Source: Janthinobacterium sp051380875 (GTDB taxonomy: Bacteria; Pseudomonadota; Gammaproteobacteria; Burkholderiales; Burkholderiaceae_D). Taken from it: a stretch of 64,000 bases of DNA. The stretch lies in NCBI RefSeq assembly GCF_051380875.1, contig NZ_JBNYXW010000011.1:62001-126000 (forward strand), written 5' to 3'. The notes beneath the pieces are model-generated. The model saw only the letters and a program-made list of their open reading frames with translations, had not been told where the DNA came from and made no database searches. Position numbers and translations under genes: made by a program. Below are positions 8,620 through 17,969 of this stretch, in pieces. Every line of letters starts with the position of its first letter. Within the stretch, counting starts at the first letter, position 1.

Positions 8620-11274
8620 ATGCGCACAGACAGCCCTCAGACGATTTACCGCAAAGATTACACGCCGCCCAGCTTCCTGGTCGACAGCGTCGAACTTGGT
8701 TTCGATCTCGATCCCGCCCGCACAGTGGTGGCGAGCCGGATCCGCATGCGCCACAACCCGCAAAGCACCAGCCGCAGCATCGAGTTGCACGGCGAACATA
8801 TTGAACTGGTGCAAGTACGCCTGAATGGCAAGGTATTAAAGCCGTCGCAGTACAAGCTGACGGCCAGCATGCTGACCATTCCGAAGGCGCCCGACGAGGT
8901 GCAACTGGATATCGAAACGCTGCTGGCGCCACAGGACAATACTTCGTTGTCCGGCCTGTACGTGTCGAACCATAATTTTTTCACGCAATGTGAGGCCGAG
9001 GGCTTCCGCCGCATCACCTTCTTCCCGGACCGCCCGGACGTGATGGCCAAGTACACGGTCATGCTGCGCGCCGACAAGGACAAGTATCCGGTGCTGCTGT
9101 CGAATGGCAACCTGATCGAAGAGGGCGACCTCGGTGATGGCCGTCATTACGCCAAGTGGGAAGACCCGTTCAAGAAGCCATCCTACCTGTTCGCCTTGGT
9201 GGCGGCACGCCTGGTGTGCCAGGAAGAACGCTACACCTTGCAGTCGGGCCGCGAAGTGCTGCTGCAAGTGTGGGTGGAAGAAGGCAACCTGGATAAAACC
9301 GATTACGCCATGCAGTCGTTGAAAAACTCCATCCGCTGGGACGAGGAGCGCTTCGGACTGGAACTGGACCTGGACCGCTTCATGATCGTGGCCGTGGGTG
9401 ACTTCAACATGGGCGCCATGGAAAACAAGGGCCTGAACATCTTCAATACCAAGTATGTGCTGGCCAATCCACGCGTGGCAACCGACGTCGATTACGCGGG
9501 TATCGAAGCGGTAGTGGGCCACGAATACTTCCATAACTGGACCGGCAACCGCGTCACCTGCCGTGACTGGTTCCAACTATCGCTGAAAGAAGGCTTGACG
9601 GTCTTCCGTGACCAGGAATTCTCGGCCGACATGATCGGCACGGACACGGGCCGGGCCGTCACGCGCATCGACCAGGTGCGCACCTTGCGCCAGGCGCAAT
9701 TCCCCGAAGACGCGGGGCCGATGGCGCACCCGGTGCGTCCTGATTCCTTTGTCGAGATCAATAATTTTTATACGGTCACCATCTACGAAAAGGGCGCCGA
9801 AGTAGTGCGCATGGTTCAGACCCTGGTGGGCCGTGATGGCTTTCGCAAGGGCATGGACCTCTACTTTGAACGCCATGATGGCCAGGCCGTGCAGTGCGAC
9901 GACTTCCGCGCCGCCATGGCGGACGCGAACGGCCGCGACTTTAGCCAGTTCGAGCGCTGGTACAGCCAGGCCGGCACGCCCATCGTCAAGGCCTCCACGC
10001 GTTACGATGCCGCCAGCCGGACGTTCGAGCTGACCCTGGCGCAAAGCTGTCCCGCCACGCCAGGCCAGCCGGAAAAACTGCCGTTCCACATTCCCTTCAG
10101 CGTGGGTTTGCTGGGCGCTGACGGCCGCGACTTGCCGCTGCATGTCGATGGCGTGGCGTCGAACGGCGCCACCAGCGTCGTGCTGGAATTGACCGAAGCA
10201 TCGCAGACCTTCCGCTTCACGAATGTGCTTGAGGTGCCCGTGCCGTCGCTGCTGCGCGATTTTTCCGCCCCCGTGGTGCTGGAGTACGGCTACAGCGATG
10301 CCGAACTGCTGCATTTGTTCCGGCATGACAGCGACCCCGTGAACCGCTGGGAAGCCGGCCAGCGCCTGGCCATGGAGCGCTTGCTCAGGCTGACCGGCGC
10401 CGTCGCCGCTGGCGAGACGCTGGCACTGGACGACACCTTCATCGCAGCGCAGCGTGCCTTGCTGGCCGATGCTACGCTGGATGCGGCCTTCCGCGAACTG
10501 GCTCTGATCCTGCCATCGGAAACCATCATCGCCGAACGCATGGCGCAAGTCGATCCGCAAGCGATCCATGCGGCGCGCCAGTTCATGCGCCGCACCATCG
10601 CGGCTGCCCTGAAGCCTGAATTGCTGGCGCAATACCACGCCAACCAGACGCCGGGAGACTACAGCCCCGATGCCCTGTCGGCCGGCAAGCGCGCGCTGAA
10701 AAACCTGGCCCTGTCCTACCTGCTGATTGCCCCGGGCGCGCAAGAGCTGGCCCTGGCGCAGCAGCAGTTCGACAGCGCCGGCAACATGACGGACCGTGCT
10801 AGCGCGCTGGCGGCCCTGATCCATTCCGGTTCGCAGCCGCATGCGCAGGCGGCGCTGGCCAGCTTTTATGCCGATTTTGAAAATGAAGCGTTGGTGGTTG
10901 ACAAGTGGTTCGCCATGCAGGCCGCCGCGCCCACATGCGCCGTGCAGGCGGTGCGCCAACTGATGATGCATCCGGCTTTTACCTTAAAAAATCCGAACCG
11001 CGCACGCAGCCTGATCTTCAACTTCACCAATGGCAATCCATCGCAGTTCCATGCGGCAGACGGCAGCGGCTACGCGTTCTGGGCCGAGCAAGTCATCGCG
11101 CTCGACGCCCTGAACCCGCAAGTGGCCGCCCGCCTGGCGCGCTCCATGGACCGCTGGCGCCGTTATGTGCCTGCGCTGCAAAGCCATATGCGTGCAGCAC
11201 TGGGAAAAGTGGCCGGCCAGGCCGGCCTGTCGAACGATGTGATGGAAGTCATTTCCAAAGCGTTGGCCAATTAA
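8620..11274 (+). CDS. pepN: Aminopeptidase N (M1 family zinc metallopeptidase)
   Basis: 884 residues, close to E. coli PepN (870). Removes N-terminal residues from peptides in the cytosol. Visible features: the substrate N-terminus recognition motif GAMEN (about residue 265), the zinc motif HEYFHNW (H301, E302, H305) with the third ligand glutamate in LKEGLTVF about 19 residues further on, and the proton-donor tyrosine region NNFYTVTIYEKGAEVVRM. Domains follow the M1 order: beta N-domain, catalytic domain, small beta domain and a helical C-domain with DUF3458 features. No signal peptide. fbp follows 28 bp downstream. Confidence 0.96.
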   Translation: MRTDSPQTIYRKDYTPPSFLVDSVELGFDLDPARTVVASRIRMRHNPQSTSRSIELHGEHIELVQVRLNGKVLKPSQYKLTASMLTIPKAPDEVQLDIETLLAPQDNTSLSGLYVSNHNFFTQCEAEGFRRITFFPDRPDVMAKYTVMLRADKDKYPVLLSNGNLIEEGDLGDGRHYAKWEDPFKKPSYLFALVAARLVCQEERYTLQSGREVLLQVWVEEGNLDKTDYAMQSLKNSIRWDEERFGLELDLDRFMIVAVGDFNMGAMENKGLNIFNTKYVLANPRVATDVDYAGIEAVVGHEYFHNWTGNRVTCRDWFQLSLKEGLTVFRDQEFSADMIGTDTGRAVTRIDQVRTLRQAQFPEDAGPMAHPVRPDSFVEINNFYTVTIYEKGAEVVRMVQTLVGRDGFRKGMDLYFERHDGQAVQCDDFRAAMADANGRDFSQFERWYSQAGTPIVKASTRYDAASRTFELTLAQSCPATPGQPEKLPFHIPFSVGLLGADGRDLPLHVDGVASNGATSVVLELTEASQTFRFTNVLEVPVPSLLRDFSAPVVLEYGYSDAELLHLFRHDSDPVNRWEAGQRLAMERLLRLTGAVAAGETLALDDTFIAAQRALLADATLDAAFRELALILPSETIIAERMAQVDPQAIHAARQFMRRTIAAALKPELLAQYHANQTPGDYSPDALSAGKRALKNLALSYLLIAPGAQELALAQQQFDSAGNMTDRASALAALIHSGSQPHAQAALASFYADFENEALVVDKWFAMQAAAPTCAVQAVRQLMMHPAFTLKNPNRARSLIFNFTNGNPSQFHAADGSGYAFWAEQVIALDALNPQVAARLARSMDRWRRYVPALQSHMRAALGKVAGQAGLSNDVMEVISKALAN

Positions 11275-11302
11275 ACAATTATTACTAAAACAGAGAGCAT
11301 TC

Positions 11303-12304
11303 ATGAAACGCATCAGTCTTACGCAATACCTGGTTGAAGAGCAGCGCTCGAACAACAGCATTCCGGCCGAGCTGCGCCTGCTGATTGAAGTCGTCGCGCG
11401 TGCCTGCAAGACCATTAGCCACGCCGTCAGCAAGGGCGCCCTGGGCGAAGTGCTGGGGACGGCTGACACGGAAAACGTGCAAGGCGAAGTGCAGAAAAAG
11501 CTCGACATCATCTCCAACGAGATCCTGCTCGAAGCGAATGAATGGGGCGGCCATCTGGCAGCGATGGCGTCGGAAGAGATGGAATCGATCCACCCGATCC
11601 CAAACCGCTATCCAAAAGGCGAATACATGCTGTTGTTCGACCCATTGGATGGCTCGTCGAACATCGACGTCAACGTCTCGATCGGCACCATCTTCTCCGT
11701 GCTGAAGGCGCCGGAAGGCATGGGCGAACCAACCGAGCAGGACTTCATGCAGGCGGGCGTCAAGCAAGTGGCGGCCGGCTACGCCGTGTATGGCCCGCAA
11801 ACCATGCTGGTGCTGACCTTTGGCAATGGCGTCAATTGCTTCACCCTGGACCGCGAGATGGGTTCTTGGGTACTCACGCAAAGCAATATGCAGATTCCCG
11901 CCACTACCCGCGAATTTGCCATCAATATGTCGAATGCGCGCCACTGGCATCCGCCCGTCAAGCGCTATGTCGACGAACTGCTGGCCGGCGACACAGGCCC
12001 GCGTGGCACCAATTTCAACATGCGCTGGATCGCTTCGATGGTGGCCGACGTGCACCGCATCCTGAGCCGCGGCGGCGTCTTCATGTACCCTGCTGACCTG
12101 CGCGATACATCGATGCCCGGCAAGCTGCGTTTGATGTATGAAGCGAACCCGATGGCGTTCATCGTCGAGCAAGCCGGTGGCGCCGCCACCGACGGCCAGC
12201 AGCGCATCATGGACATCGTCCCGCACAAGCTGCACCAGCGCGTGCCCGTCTTCCTCGGCTCGAAAGACGAAGTGGCCCGCGTCACGGCTTATCACGCGGA
12301 GTAA
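11303..12304 (+). CDS. fbp: Fructose-1,6-bisphosphatase class I
   Basis: Hydrolyses fructose 1,6-bisphosphate to fructose 6-phosphate in gluconeogenesis. 333 residues, the usual class I length. Metal-binding block FDPLDGSSNIDVNVSIGTIF (about residues 112–131) is intact, as are EANEWGGHLAAMASEEM near the N-terminus and the C-terminal EQAGGAATDGQQRIMDI. An AGAGAG-like site precedes the ATG. It follows pepN closely and is ended by a strong hairpin before tRNA-Thr. Confidence 0.96.
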   Translation: MKRISLTQYLVEEQRSNNSIPAELRLLIEVVARACKTISHAVSKGALGEVLGTADTENVQGEVQKKLDIISNEILLEANEWGGHLAAMASEEMESIHPIPNRYPKGEYMLLFDPLDGSSNIDVNVSIGTIFSVLKAPEGMGEPTEQDFMQAGVKQVAAGYAVYGPQTMLVLTFGNGVNCFTLDREMGSWVLTQSNMQIPATTREFAINMSNARHWHPPVKRYVDELLAGDTGPRGTNFNMRWIASMVADVHRILSRGGVFMYPADLRDTSMPGKLRLMYEANPMAFIVEQAGGAATDGQQRIMDIVPHKLHQRVPVFLGSKDEVARVTAYHAE

Positions 12305-12322
12305 AGACGGCACTTTTCAACG

Positions 12323-12357
12323 TTTTTCAGCGGCCCTGACCAGGGCCGCTGAAAAAA
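12323..12357 (+). terminator. Intrinsic terminator of fbp
   Basis: TTTTTCAGCGGCCCT pairs with AGGGCCGCTGAAAAA around a GACC loop. The stem is long and GC-rich with A/T tails on both sides. It separates fbp from tRNA-Thr. Confidence 0.85.
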
Positions 12358-12419
12358 ATGAAAAAAGATCGCGTTGACACTAGCAAATTTTGTGCATTGT
12401 TTGTAGAATGTGGGTCTTC

Positions 12420-12495
12420 GCCGTTGTAGCTCAGTTGGTAGAGCAGCACATTCGTAATGTGAAGGTCGCCAGTTCGATTCCGGCCAACGGCACCA
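12420..12495 (+). tRNA. tRNA-Thr (anticodon CGT)
   Basis: 76 bases including encoded CCA. Acceptor stem GCCGTTG/CAACGGC, D-arm GCTC–AGTTGGTA–GAGC, anticodon loop TTCGTAA with CGT at 34–36, variable AGGTC, and T-loop TTCGATT. The T-stem GCCAG/CCGGC has one A·C mismatch at 52–62, and 27–43 is a G·A mismatch as I recall for E. coli thrW. The 3' portion is duplicated at 27756, which makes this gene the insertion site of the island. Confidence 0.95.
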
Positions 12496-12592
12496 AGTAT
12501 TCGCAGTAAAATCAAAGGGTTACACGCTTCGGCTTGTAGCCCTTTGTCGTTTTCGGCACTCGTTGAAAACTCATGTAACCGCTGTGTAACCC
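12473..12592 (+). repeat. Left direct repeat (attL-like) of the island
   Basis: Begins at the T-loop of tRNA-Thr (TTCGATTCCGGCCAAC), runs through CCA, AGTATTCGCAGTAAA and the terminator hairpin, to TGCGTGTAACCC-like sequence at about 12592. The same order of blocks recurs at 27756–27873 with scattered substitutions and three small indels. The repeat includes the whole 3' end of the tRNA gene, as usual for integration into a tRNA gene. Confidence 0.85.
12514..12550 (+). terminator. Hairpin terminator of tRNA-Thr
   Basis: AAAGGGTTACA pairs with TGTAGCCCTTT (11 bp, one G·T) around the loop CGCTTCGGCT, then GTCGTTTT. It sits 18 bases after the CCA end. The same hairpin, with compensating wobble changes, is preserved in the right-hand repeat. 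Confidence 0.75.
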
Positions 12593-13257
12593 AAATGGAC
12601 AAATGCGGCGCGGCTTATGGAGTCGCCGTTATCGTATCGCTGGCAAGTGCGGGCTTGCGATTTCAGCCTGGCCGAGCATGTTGCCGAGCCGGTGCAACCA
12701 AGAGCGGACGATTGTTCGGCAACCAATGTGTGACCGTGGCCAATGGCTTTTCATAAAAAAACATGGATCAGATACGACTGAAGCAGTGCGCAGAGCAGAT
12801 TAATATTCTATTAATGAAATATGCGACTGATAATGAAGATGCTGCAAGATTGCAGGCTGCCTTGGTCGCATTAATCAGCGATGTGCGCTCACGAACGATT
12901 GCCAAGTACGAAGTCTCCGACCAAAGGTGCCGAAGTGCTCGCCCAGCACTTTGACATTAGCCTTGAGGTCGTAAGAAATGAACTGGAGTATGGAATTCGC
13001 CTTGGGCGATATGTGTTCGCCACCGCACATGCGGTTGAGGATGGGCCCCGAGGGAGCAGAAATAGACATGAACATCAGCAAAAAAGCGGCATGCGTATTC
13101 TTGGGTTGCACCGGGATAGATTTTGCTGAATGCGATAGGGGGTATCTGGAATGCGGGAAGGTCGTGGCGATGACCACCGATCAGGCCGCCTTAACGAAGT
13201 GCGGGGCGCATGTAGGTTTTGGCGTCGGTTCAGCCGAAGTTTAGTGGAGTCCTCCGC
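12593..13257. other. Island left arm with no convincing gene
   Basis: About 660 bp between the left repeat and marR. Base composition looks more AT-rich than in the neighbouring operon. Only short frames are found, on both strands, and none has a good start site together with recognisable family motifs. Being next to the intact tRNA gene, this is where an integrase gene would be expected; if one existed it has been lost or eroded past recognition. Confidence 0.5.
12763..12954 (+). CDS. Possible small protein, unrecognised
   Basis: 63 codons. The first 45 residues (MDQIRLKQCAEQINILLMKY, then TDNEDAARLQAALVALISDV) look like a regular helical protein, while the last part is arginine/serine-rich and resembles out-of-frame sequence. 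There is no good ribosome-binding site. It may be the 5' remnant of a longer gene. No family recognised. Confidence 0.3.
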   Translation: MDQIRLKQCAEQINILLMKYATDNEDAARLQAALVALISDVRSRTIAKYEVSDQRCRSARPAL

Positions 13258-13719
13258 TTAGAGGTATATTTTTTTCAAAAGCCGGAGCAATGTCTTACGT
13301 TCCGCCACAGTCAGGCGCGAAGACGCGACAAATTCAAGTTCCGATGCCGCGCTCTCGGCGGCGCGCATCAACGCGGCACCCTCAGGCGTTGGATGCAAAC
13401 CGGAAGCCCGGCCATCATTCGGGTGCGGGCGCCGGGTGATTAGGCGACGCTTTTCAAGCGTATTGACCAAGCTGACCAAGTTCGGCGGGAGCATCCCCAG
13501 CGCGCTGCATAACTGGCGCGACGTGATGCCGGGATTATGCAGGATCAGCGATGCCACTGAAAAATCAACTACCCGCAGGTCATACTCGGCCATGCGTTCC
13601 ATGAAAACTCCGATCACCGCCAATGCCGCGCGGCGGGCATTGTAGCCGACCAGGGTTTCAAGGTAACGCGTGTCGACCTCATCGACACTGGGGGTGGGTT
13701 TTGGATTTTCGGTTGGCAT
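13258..13719 (-). CDS. MarR family transcription regulator of the hydroxycinnamate operon
   Basis: 153 residues with MarR-type winged helix: a first helix region around YDLRVVDFSVASLILHNPG, the recognition part SRQLCSALGMLPPNLVSLVN, and the wing KRRLITRRPHPNDGRASGLH with the conserved R-x-x-x-x-D-G-R signature, followed by TPEGAALM. It is the last gene of the minus-strand operon, 12 bp after the acyl-CoA dehydrogenase gene. MarR proteins in hydroxycinnamate clusters usually repress and are released by the aryl-CoA thioester. The likely operators are the two palindromes at the operon promoter. Confidence 0.88.
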   Translation of the reverse strand: MPTENPKPTPSVDEVDTRYLETLVGYNARRAALAVIGVFMERMAEYDLRVVDFSVASLILHNPGITSRQLCSALGMLPPNLVSLVNTLEKRRLITRRPHPNDGRASGLHPTPEGAALMRAAESAASELEFVASSRLTVAERKTLLRLLKKIYL

Positions 13720-13731
13720 GGGTAGACTGGT

Positions 13732-15456
13732 TCAAGATGCGTTTTCAACCAGGGGCACCTGCTCCACGGCGGCTGCAATTATAGCAAACCGCATCGTCAG
13801 TTCCGGCATCACCCAGCGTTCAAGCGCCTGCGCCGGCACGGACCAGCGCGGCATCGCGGGCGCGGCCGCACGGCCGATTTGCGCCCATGCCCAATCGAGC
13901 AATACCAATGCCACAGCGCGCAAGTAATCATCGGCGACCCAATGCGCCAGGGTATTGTCGTGCGCGGCAGCGCGCAACAGTTGGCCGGTGTGCACTTCGA
14001 GTGCCGCCAGCCGGTCCAATACCCGCGCCTCATTTGGCCGGGCCGCATCGAGGTCTGCGCGTAGCGCGTCGAGCCAGAGTGCCAATGCCTGGCCGCCATC
14101 GGGTAGTACTTTGCGCACCAGGAAATCAATCGCCTGGATTTCGTTGGTGCCTTCATAGATCATGGCAACCCGTGCATCGCGCACGTTTTGCTCGATGCCC
14201 CACTCACGCACATAACCATGGCCACCAAACACCTGCAGGCACTCGCTCCCGCCATAAAACGCCTGTTGCGTGAACGCCGCCTTGAGCACCGGCGTGACCA
14301 GGCTGCACCAGCGCTGCGCGGCATCGCGTCGCGCGGCCTCCGGGTGGTATTTGGCCAGATCCAGTTCCAGGGCCGTACGATAGGCCAGTACCCGGCCGGC
14401 GTCGATCCAGGCGCGCTGCGTATCGAGAATGCGGCGCATGGCCGGGTGCTCGCTGATCAGATCGGCTTCCGCGACCGATTTGGCGCGCCCCGGCGCGCGC
14501 ATCTGGCGCCGCTCACGCGAATAGGCATCGGCCTTCTGCCAGGCAGCGTCGAGCAGACCGATGCCCTGCAGCGCCACATGCAGGCGCGCCGCATTCATCA
14601 TCACAAACATCGCGTTCAAGCCGCGGCCGGGCTCGCCGATGATCCAAGCGGTCGCCTGATCGAAGCGGATCACGCAGGTCGGGCTGCCGTGCAATCCCAT
14701 CTTTTCTTCGATGCGCTCGCAATGCACGGCATTCCTGGCGCCATCCGGCATGAATTTGGGAGCGAGAAACAGCGACAAACCTTTCGGTCCGGGTGGCGCG
14801 TCGGGCAGGCGCGCCAACACCAGATGCACGATATTGTCGGTCATGTCGTGCTCGCCGCCCGAGATGAAAATCTTGGTGCCGTCGAGCTGATAGCTGCCAT
14901 CGGCCTGCGGCAATGCCTTGGTGCGCGCCAAGCCCAGATCGCTGCCTGCCTGGGGCTCGGTCAGGCACATCGTGGCCAGCCATTCGCCGGTGGCTAGCTT
15001 CTCGAGATAACGTTCCTTCAGCGCATCGGCGGCGTGGTGCTTGATGCACTCGTAGGCGCCATGCAGCAGACCCGGCGCCATCGTCCAGCCATGGTTTGCC
15101 GCGCTCAGCATTTCGTACAGCATCGCTTCCAGGACCGCCGGCAAACCTTGTCCGCCGTCTTCCGGTGCAGCTGCCAGCGCTGGCCAGCCAGACTGCCAGA
15201 AAGATTGATAGGCGTCGCGAAACCCGGGCGGCATGGTGACCTCGCCCGCGCTGAACCGGGCACCGATTTCATCGCCGCTTCGGTTGAGCGGCGCGACCAC
15301 GGCCGCGACAAATTTTCCGGCCTCTTCGACCACCTGCCGCATCAGTTCCGCGTCGACCTCGCTGTAGGCAGGCAGCGCCCGTAAATGGTCCTCGGTCTTC
15401 AAGACCCGGGACAGCAGGAACAGCATGTCATCGGTGGAAGGTTGGTAATCATTCAT
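13732..15456 (-). CDS. Acyl-CoA dehydrogenase (DmdC-like, with extra C-terminal domain)
   Basis: 574 residues, longer than the ~380 of ordinary acyl-CoA dehydrogenases and like the DmdC/AidB-related group with an extra helical C-domain. Flavin and substrate blocks are visible: MCLTEPQAGSDLGLARTKA (about residues 163–181), ISGGEHDMTDNIVHLVLA, and the catalytic region MIYEGTNEIQAIDFLVRKV (about 435–453), which carries the glutamate base. It would desaturate a saturated aryl-propanoyl-CoA to the cinnamoyl-CoA, letting dihydro-acids enter the same pathway. The start overlaps the end of livF (ATGA), showing coupling. Confidence 0.9.
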   Translation of the reverse strand: MNDYQPSTDDMLFLLSRVLKTEDHLRALPAYSEVDAELMRQVVEEAGKFVAAVVAPLNRSGDEIGARFSAGEVTMPPGFRDAYQSFWQSGWPALAAAPEDGGQGLPAVLEAMLYEMLSAANHGWTMAPGLLHGAYECIKHHAADALKERYLEKLATGEWLATMCLTEPQAGSDLGLARTKALPQADGSYQLDGTKIFISGGEHDMTDNIVHLVLARLPDAPPGPKGLSLFLAPKFMPDGARNAVHCERIEEKMGLHGSPTCVIRFDQATAWIIGEPGRGLNAMFVMMNAARLHVALQGIGLLDAAWQKADAYSRERRQMRAPGRAKSVAEADLISEHPAMRRILDTQRAWIDAGRVLAYRTALELDLAKYHPEAARRDAAQRWCSLVTPVLKAAFTQQAFYGGSECLQVFGGHGYVREWGIEQNVRDARVAMIYEGTNEIQAIDFLVRKVLPDGGQALALWLDALRADLDAARPNEARVLDRLAALEVHTGQLLRAAAHDNTLAHWVADDYLRAVALVLLDWAWAQIGRAAAPAMPRWSVPAQALERWVMPELTMRFAIIAAAVEQVPLVENAS

Positions 15457-16190
15457 GTTGCTGCCTTTCGCGCCGCGCCCAGATACGATTCAATGACCCT
15501 CGGATCTTGCGCCAGATCGGCGGCGGGACCCGTCAGGCTGATCGCCCCCATTTCCAATACGTAGCCATGATCGGCCACGGCCAGTGCGGCGCGCGCATTC
15601 TGCTCGATCAGCAAAATCGTGACGCCCGTCTGACGCAATTCGGTAATGATGTTGAAAATCTCGCGCACAACCAGCGGCGCCAGGCCAAGGCTCGGTTCAT
15701 CCAGCATCAGCAGGCTCGGGCGTGACATCATGGCGCGGCCCACTGCCAGCATCTGGCGCTCGCCGCCGGACAAGGTACCGGCCAGTTGCAGCCGCCTTTC
15801 CTTAAGGCGGGGAAACAGGTCGTAGACATCGGCAATCCGGTCGCGCCAGGTCGCATTCCCCAAGCGCATTTGCCGGAACCCGCCCAGTATCAGATTGTCT
15901 TCCACCGGCATGCTGCCGAACAGTTCGCGCCGCTCGGGTACCAGCGCAATGCCCAGCATGACGCGTTCTTCCAGGGTCAGCTCGGCAATCGATTCACCTT
16001 TGAACTCAATACCGCCTTGTCCCGGCAAAATACCCATCAAAGTATTGAGCAGCGTGGATTTTCCGGCCCCGTTAGGACCGAGGACGGTAATCACGTGGCC
16101 GGTGTCGGCATGCAGGTCGATGCCATGCAAGACTTCGGCCCGGCCGTAACCGGCGCGCAGATTGTGAACACGCAGAAGAGGATGGGTCAT
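15453..16190 (-). CDS. livF: ABC transporter ATP-binding protein, LivF type
   Basis: 245 residues. Walker A GPNGAGKSTLLN, Q-loop region, signature LSGGERQMLAVGRAM and Walker B LLMLDEPSLGLAP are intact. LivF proteins pair with LivG to drive import through LivH/LivM; in aromatic clusters this importer class carries aromatic or aryl acids rather than leucine. It lies 11 bp after the fused permease–ATPase gene and overlaps the acyl-CoA dehydrogenase start by four bases. Confidence 0.92.
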   Translation of the reverse strand: MTHPLLRVHNLRAGYGRAEVLHGIDLHADTGHVITVLGPNGAGKSTLLNTLMGILPGQGGIEFKGESIAELTLEERVMLGIALVPERRELFGSMPVEDNLILGGFRQMRLGNATWRDRIADVYDLFPRLKERRLQLAGTLSGGERQMLAVGRAMMSRPSLLMLDEPSLGLAPLVVREIFNIITELRQTGVTILLIEQNARAALAVADHGYVLEMGAISLTGPAADLAQDPRVIESYLGAARKAAT

Positions 16191-16201
16191 ATCAGTAATC
16201 C

Positions 16202-17968
16202 TTAAAAATCGGTACCAAGGTAGGCGGCGCGCACTTTGGGGCTCTGCTGAATCTGCTCAGGCGTGCCATCCGTCAAGCGCGCGCCAAACTCCATGACGAC
16301 GAGGTGATCGCACACATCCATGACCAGATCCATGTCGTGCTCTACCAGCAAGATGCTCATCCCTTCGGCGCGCAGCTGGCGCAGTACGTCGGCAAGGGCT
16401 TGCTTTTCCTTGTGGCGCAGGCCTGCGGCAGGCTCGTCGAGCAGGAGCAATGCAGGATCGCTGCACAGGGCGCGCGCAATTTCCATCAGACGCTGCGGTC
16501 CCATCGCCAGATTGCCGGCTTGCTCATGCAGGTAAGCCCCCATGCCGATCCGTTCAAGCTGGCGCTGCGCCTCGCGGAACAGCTGTTTCTCTTCCTCGCG
16601 ATTGAAGCGCAGCATGGCTGACGCCATGCCTTTGCTACCGCGCAGATGGCTGCCGAGCGCGACGTTTTCCAGGACGGTCATTTCCGGAATCATCTTGACG
16701 TGCTGGAAGGTGCGCGACATACCACGCGCAGCGATATCGCGCGAACGCAGCCCGCCTATCTCTTTCCCGCGGAACAGCACGCTCCCGCTGCTGAGGGACA
16801 GCACGCCGGTGATCAGATTGAAGGTGGTGGACTTGCCCGCCCCATTCGGCCCGATCAAGCCGACGATTTGACCGGCGCGAATCTGGAAGTCGATGTCATT
16901 GACCGCGACCAGGCCGCCGAATTGCTTGCGCAGCTTGCGCACATCGAGAACCAGTTCGTCGCGCGCCGGCTTGACACGCTCGGCCAACGGAGCAGCCACG
17001 CTCCAGTCCACTTTGCGGTCCGGCCGCGGCAGGCGCTTTTCAACGAAGGACCAAAGGCCGTCGGGCAGGTACTTCAGCATCAGCACCAGGATGAGGCCAA
17101 ACACGATAATCTCATAGCTGCCGCTGGTGCCCAGCAGCTGTGGCAACAACACTTGCAGCTGGTCTTCGAGCAACTTGGTCAGCAACGCGCCGGCAAGCGC
17201 ACCCCAGACATAGCCGACGCCGCCCACGACGCTCATGAACAGGTATTCGATACCCATCTTCAGACCGAATGGCGAGGGATTAACCGAGCGCTGCAAGTGC
17301 GCGAACAGCCACCCCGACACCGATGCCAGTATGGCCGCGAGCAGGAAGATCATGATCTTGTAGCGCAGCGTGTTGACGCCCATGGCCTCGGCCATATGCG
17401 TGCCATTGCGCAGGGAGCGCATGGCACGCCCCGCGCGCGAATCGAGCAGATGAGTGATGGCCAGTGCCGCCGCCAAGACCACGGCCCAGGTCAGCGCATA
17501 AAAGCCGCGCCCCTGGCCAACTTCCCAGCCGAACAGCGTCAGGCCCTCGACGCCGAGCAAACCATCGTATTTGCCGAGCGCATCCAGATTGCCCATCAAG
17601 TAATACAAGGACAGGCCCCACGCCATCGTCGCCAGCGGCAGGTAATGACCCGACATCCTCAGCGTCAGCCATGCAAGCAACAGGGCGCACAGCGTCGTCA
17701 AGCCGATACCGATGAGCAGCGTGATCCACGGCGACAAGCCCGTATTGAGTGTCAGCCAGGCGGTGCTGTACGCGCCGATGCCGACGAAAGCGGCCTGGCC
17801 AAACGATGTCAGCCCCGCGACGCCGGTCAGCAGCACCAGCCCTAGGCAAACAAGGCTGTAAAGACCAATGTAATTAAGCTGGGTAATCCAGAAATCCGGC
17901 AGCGGCAATACCGCCACCAGGATCAGCACTACAACCAGTACCCATATGCCATAACGCCGTGCCAGCAT
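16202..17968 (-). CDS. Fused LivM permease – LivG ATPase
   Basis: 588 residues. The N-terminal ~310 residues are a LivM-type membrane domain (eight or so helices, including GLVLLTGVAGLTSFGQAAFV and the cytoplasmic EAMGVNTLRYKIMIF loop). After a linker (about 310–345) comes a LivG-type ATPase with Walker A GPNGAGKSTTFNLI, signature-like LAMGPQRLMEIARAL, and Walker B LLLLDEPAAG. The start at 17968 follows an AGAGGA site and sits two bases past the livH stop; earlier in-frame ATGs overlap livH and encode non-membrane sequence. Fusion fixes one permease to one ATPase. Its partners are LivH and LivF. Confidence 0.92.
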   Translation of the reverse strand: MLARRYGIWVLVVVLILVAVLPLPDFWITQLNYIGLYSLVCLGLVLLTGVAGLTSFGQAAFVGIGAYSTAWLTLNTGLSPWITLLIGIGLTTLCALLLAWLTLRMSGHYLPLATMAWGLSLYYLMGNLDALGKYDGLLGVEGLTLFGWEVGQGRGFYALTWAVVLAAALAITHLLDSRAGRAMRSLRNGTHMAEAMGVNTLRYKIMIFLLAAILASVSGWLFAHLQRSVNPSPFGLKMGIEYLFMSVVGGVGYVWGALAGALLTKLLEDQLQVLLPQLLGTSGSYEIIVFGLILVLMLKYLPDGLWSFVEKRLPRPDRKVDWSVAAPLAERVKPARDELVLDVRKLRKQFGGLVAVNDIDFQIRAGQIVGLIGPNGAGKSTTFNLITGVLSLSSGSVLFRGKEIGGLRSRDIAARGMSRTFQHVKMIPEMTVLENVALGSHLRGSKGMASAMLRFNREEEKQLFREAQRQLERIGMGAYLHEQAGNLAMGPQRLMEIARALCSDPALLLLDEPAAGLRHKEKQALADVLRQLRAEGMSILLVEHDMDLVMDVCDHLVVMEFGARLTDGTPEQIQQSPKVRAAYLGTDF

Positions 17969-17969
17969 G

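Noticed and set aside
9577..10971. 464-codon minus-strand frame inside pepN
   Set aside because: Shadow of the aminopeptidase; no start signal or family motif.
12374..12409. TTGACA and TAGAAT upstream of tRNA-Thr as a promoter
   Set aside because: The two hexamers are 24 bp apart, too far for one sigma-70 promoter; either may belong to a different, weaker pairing.
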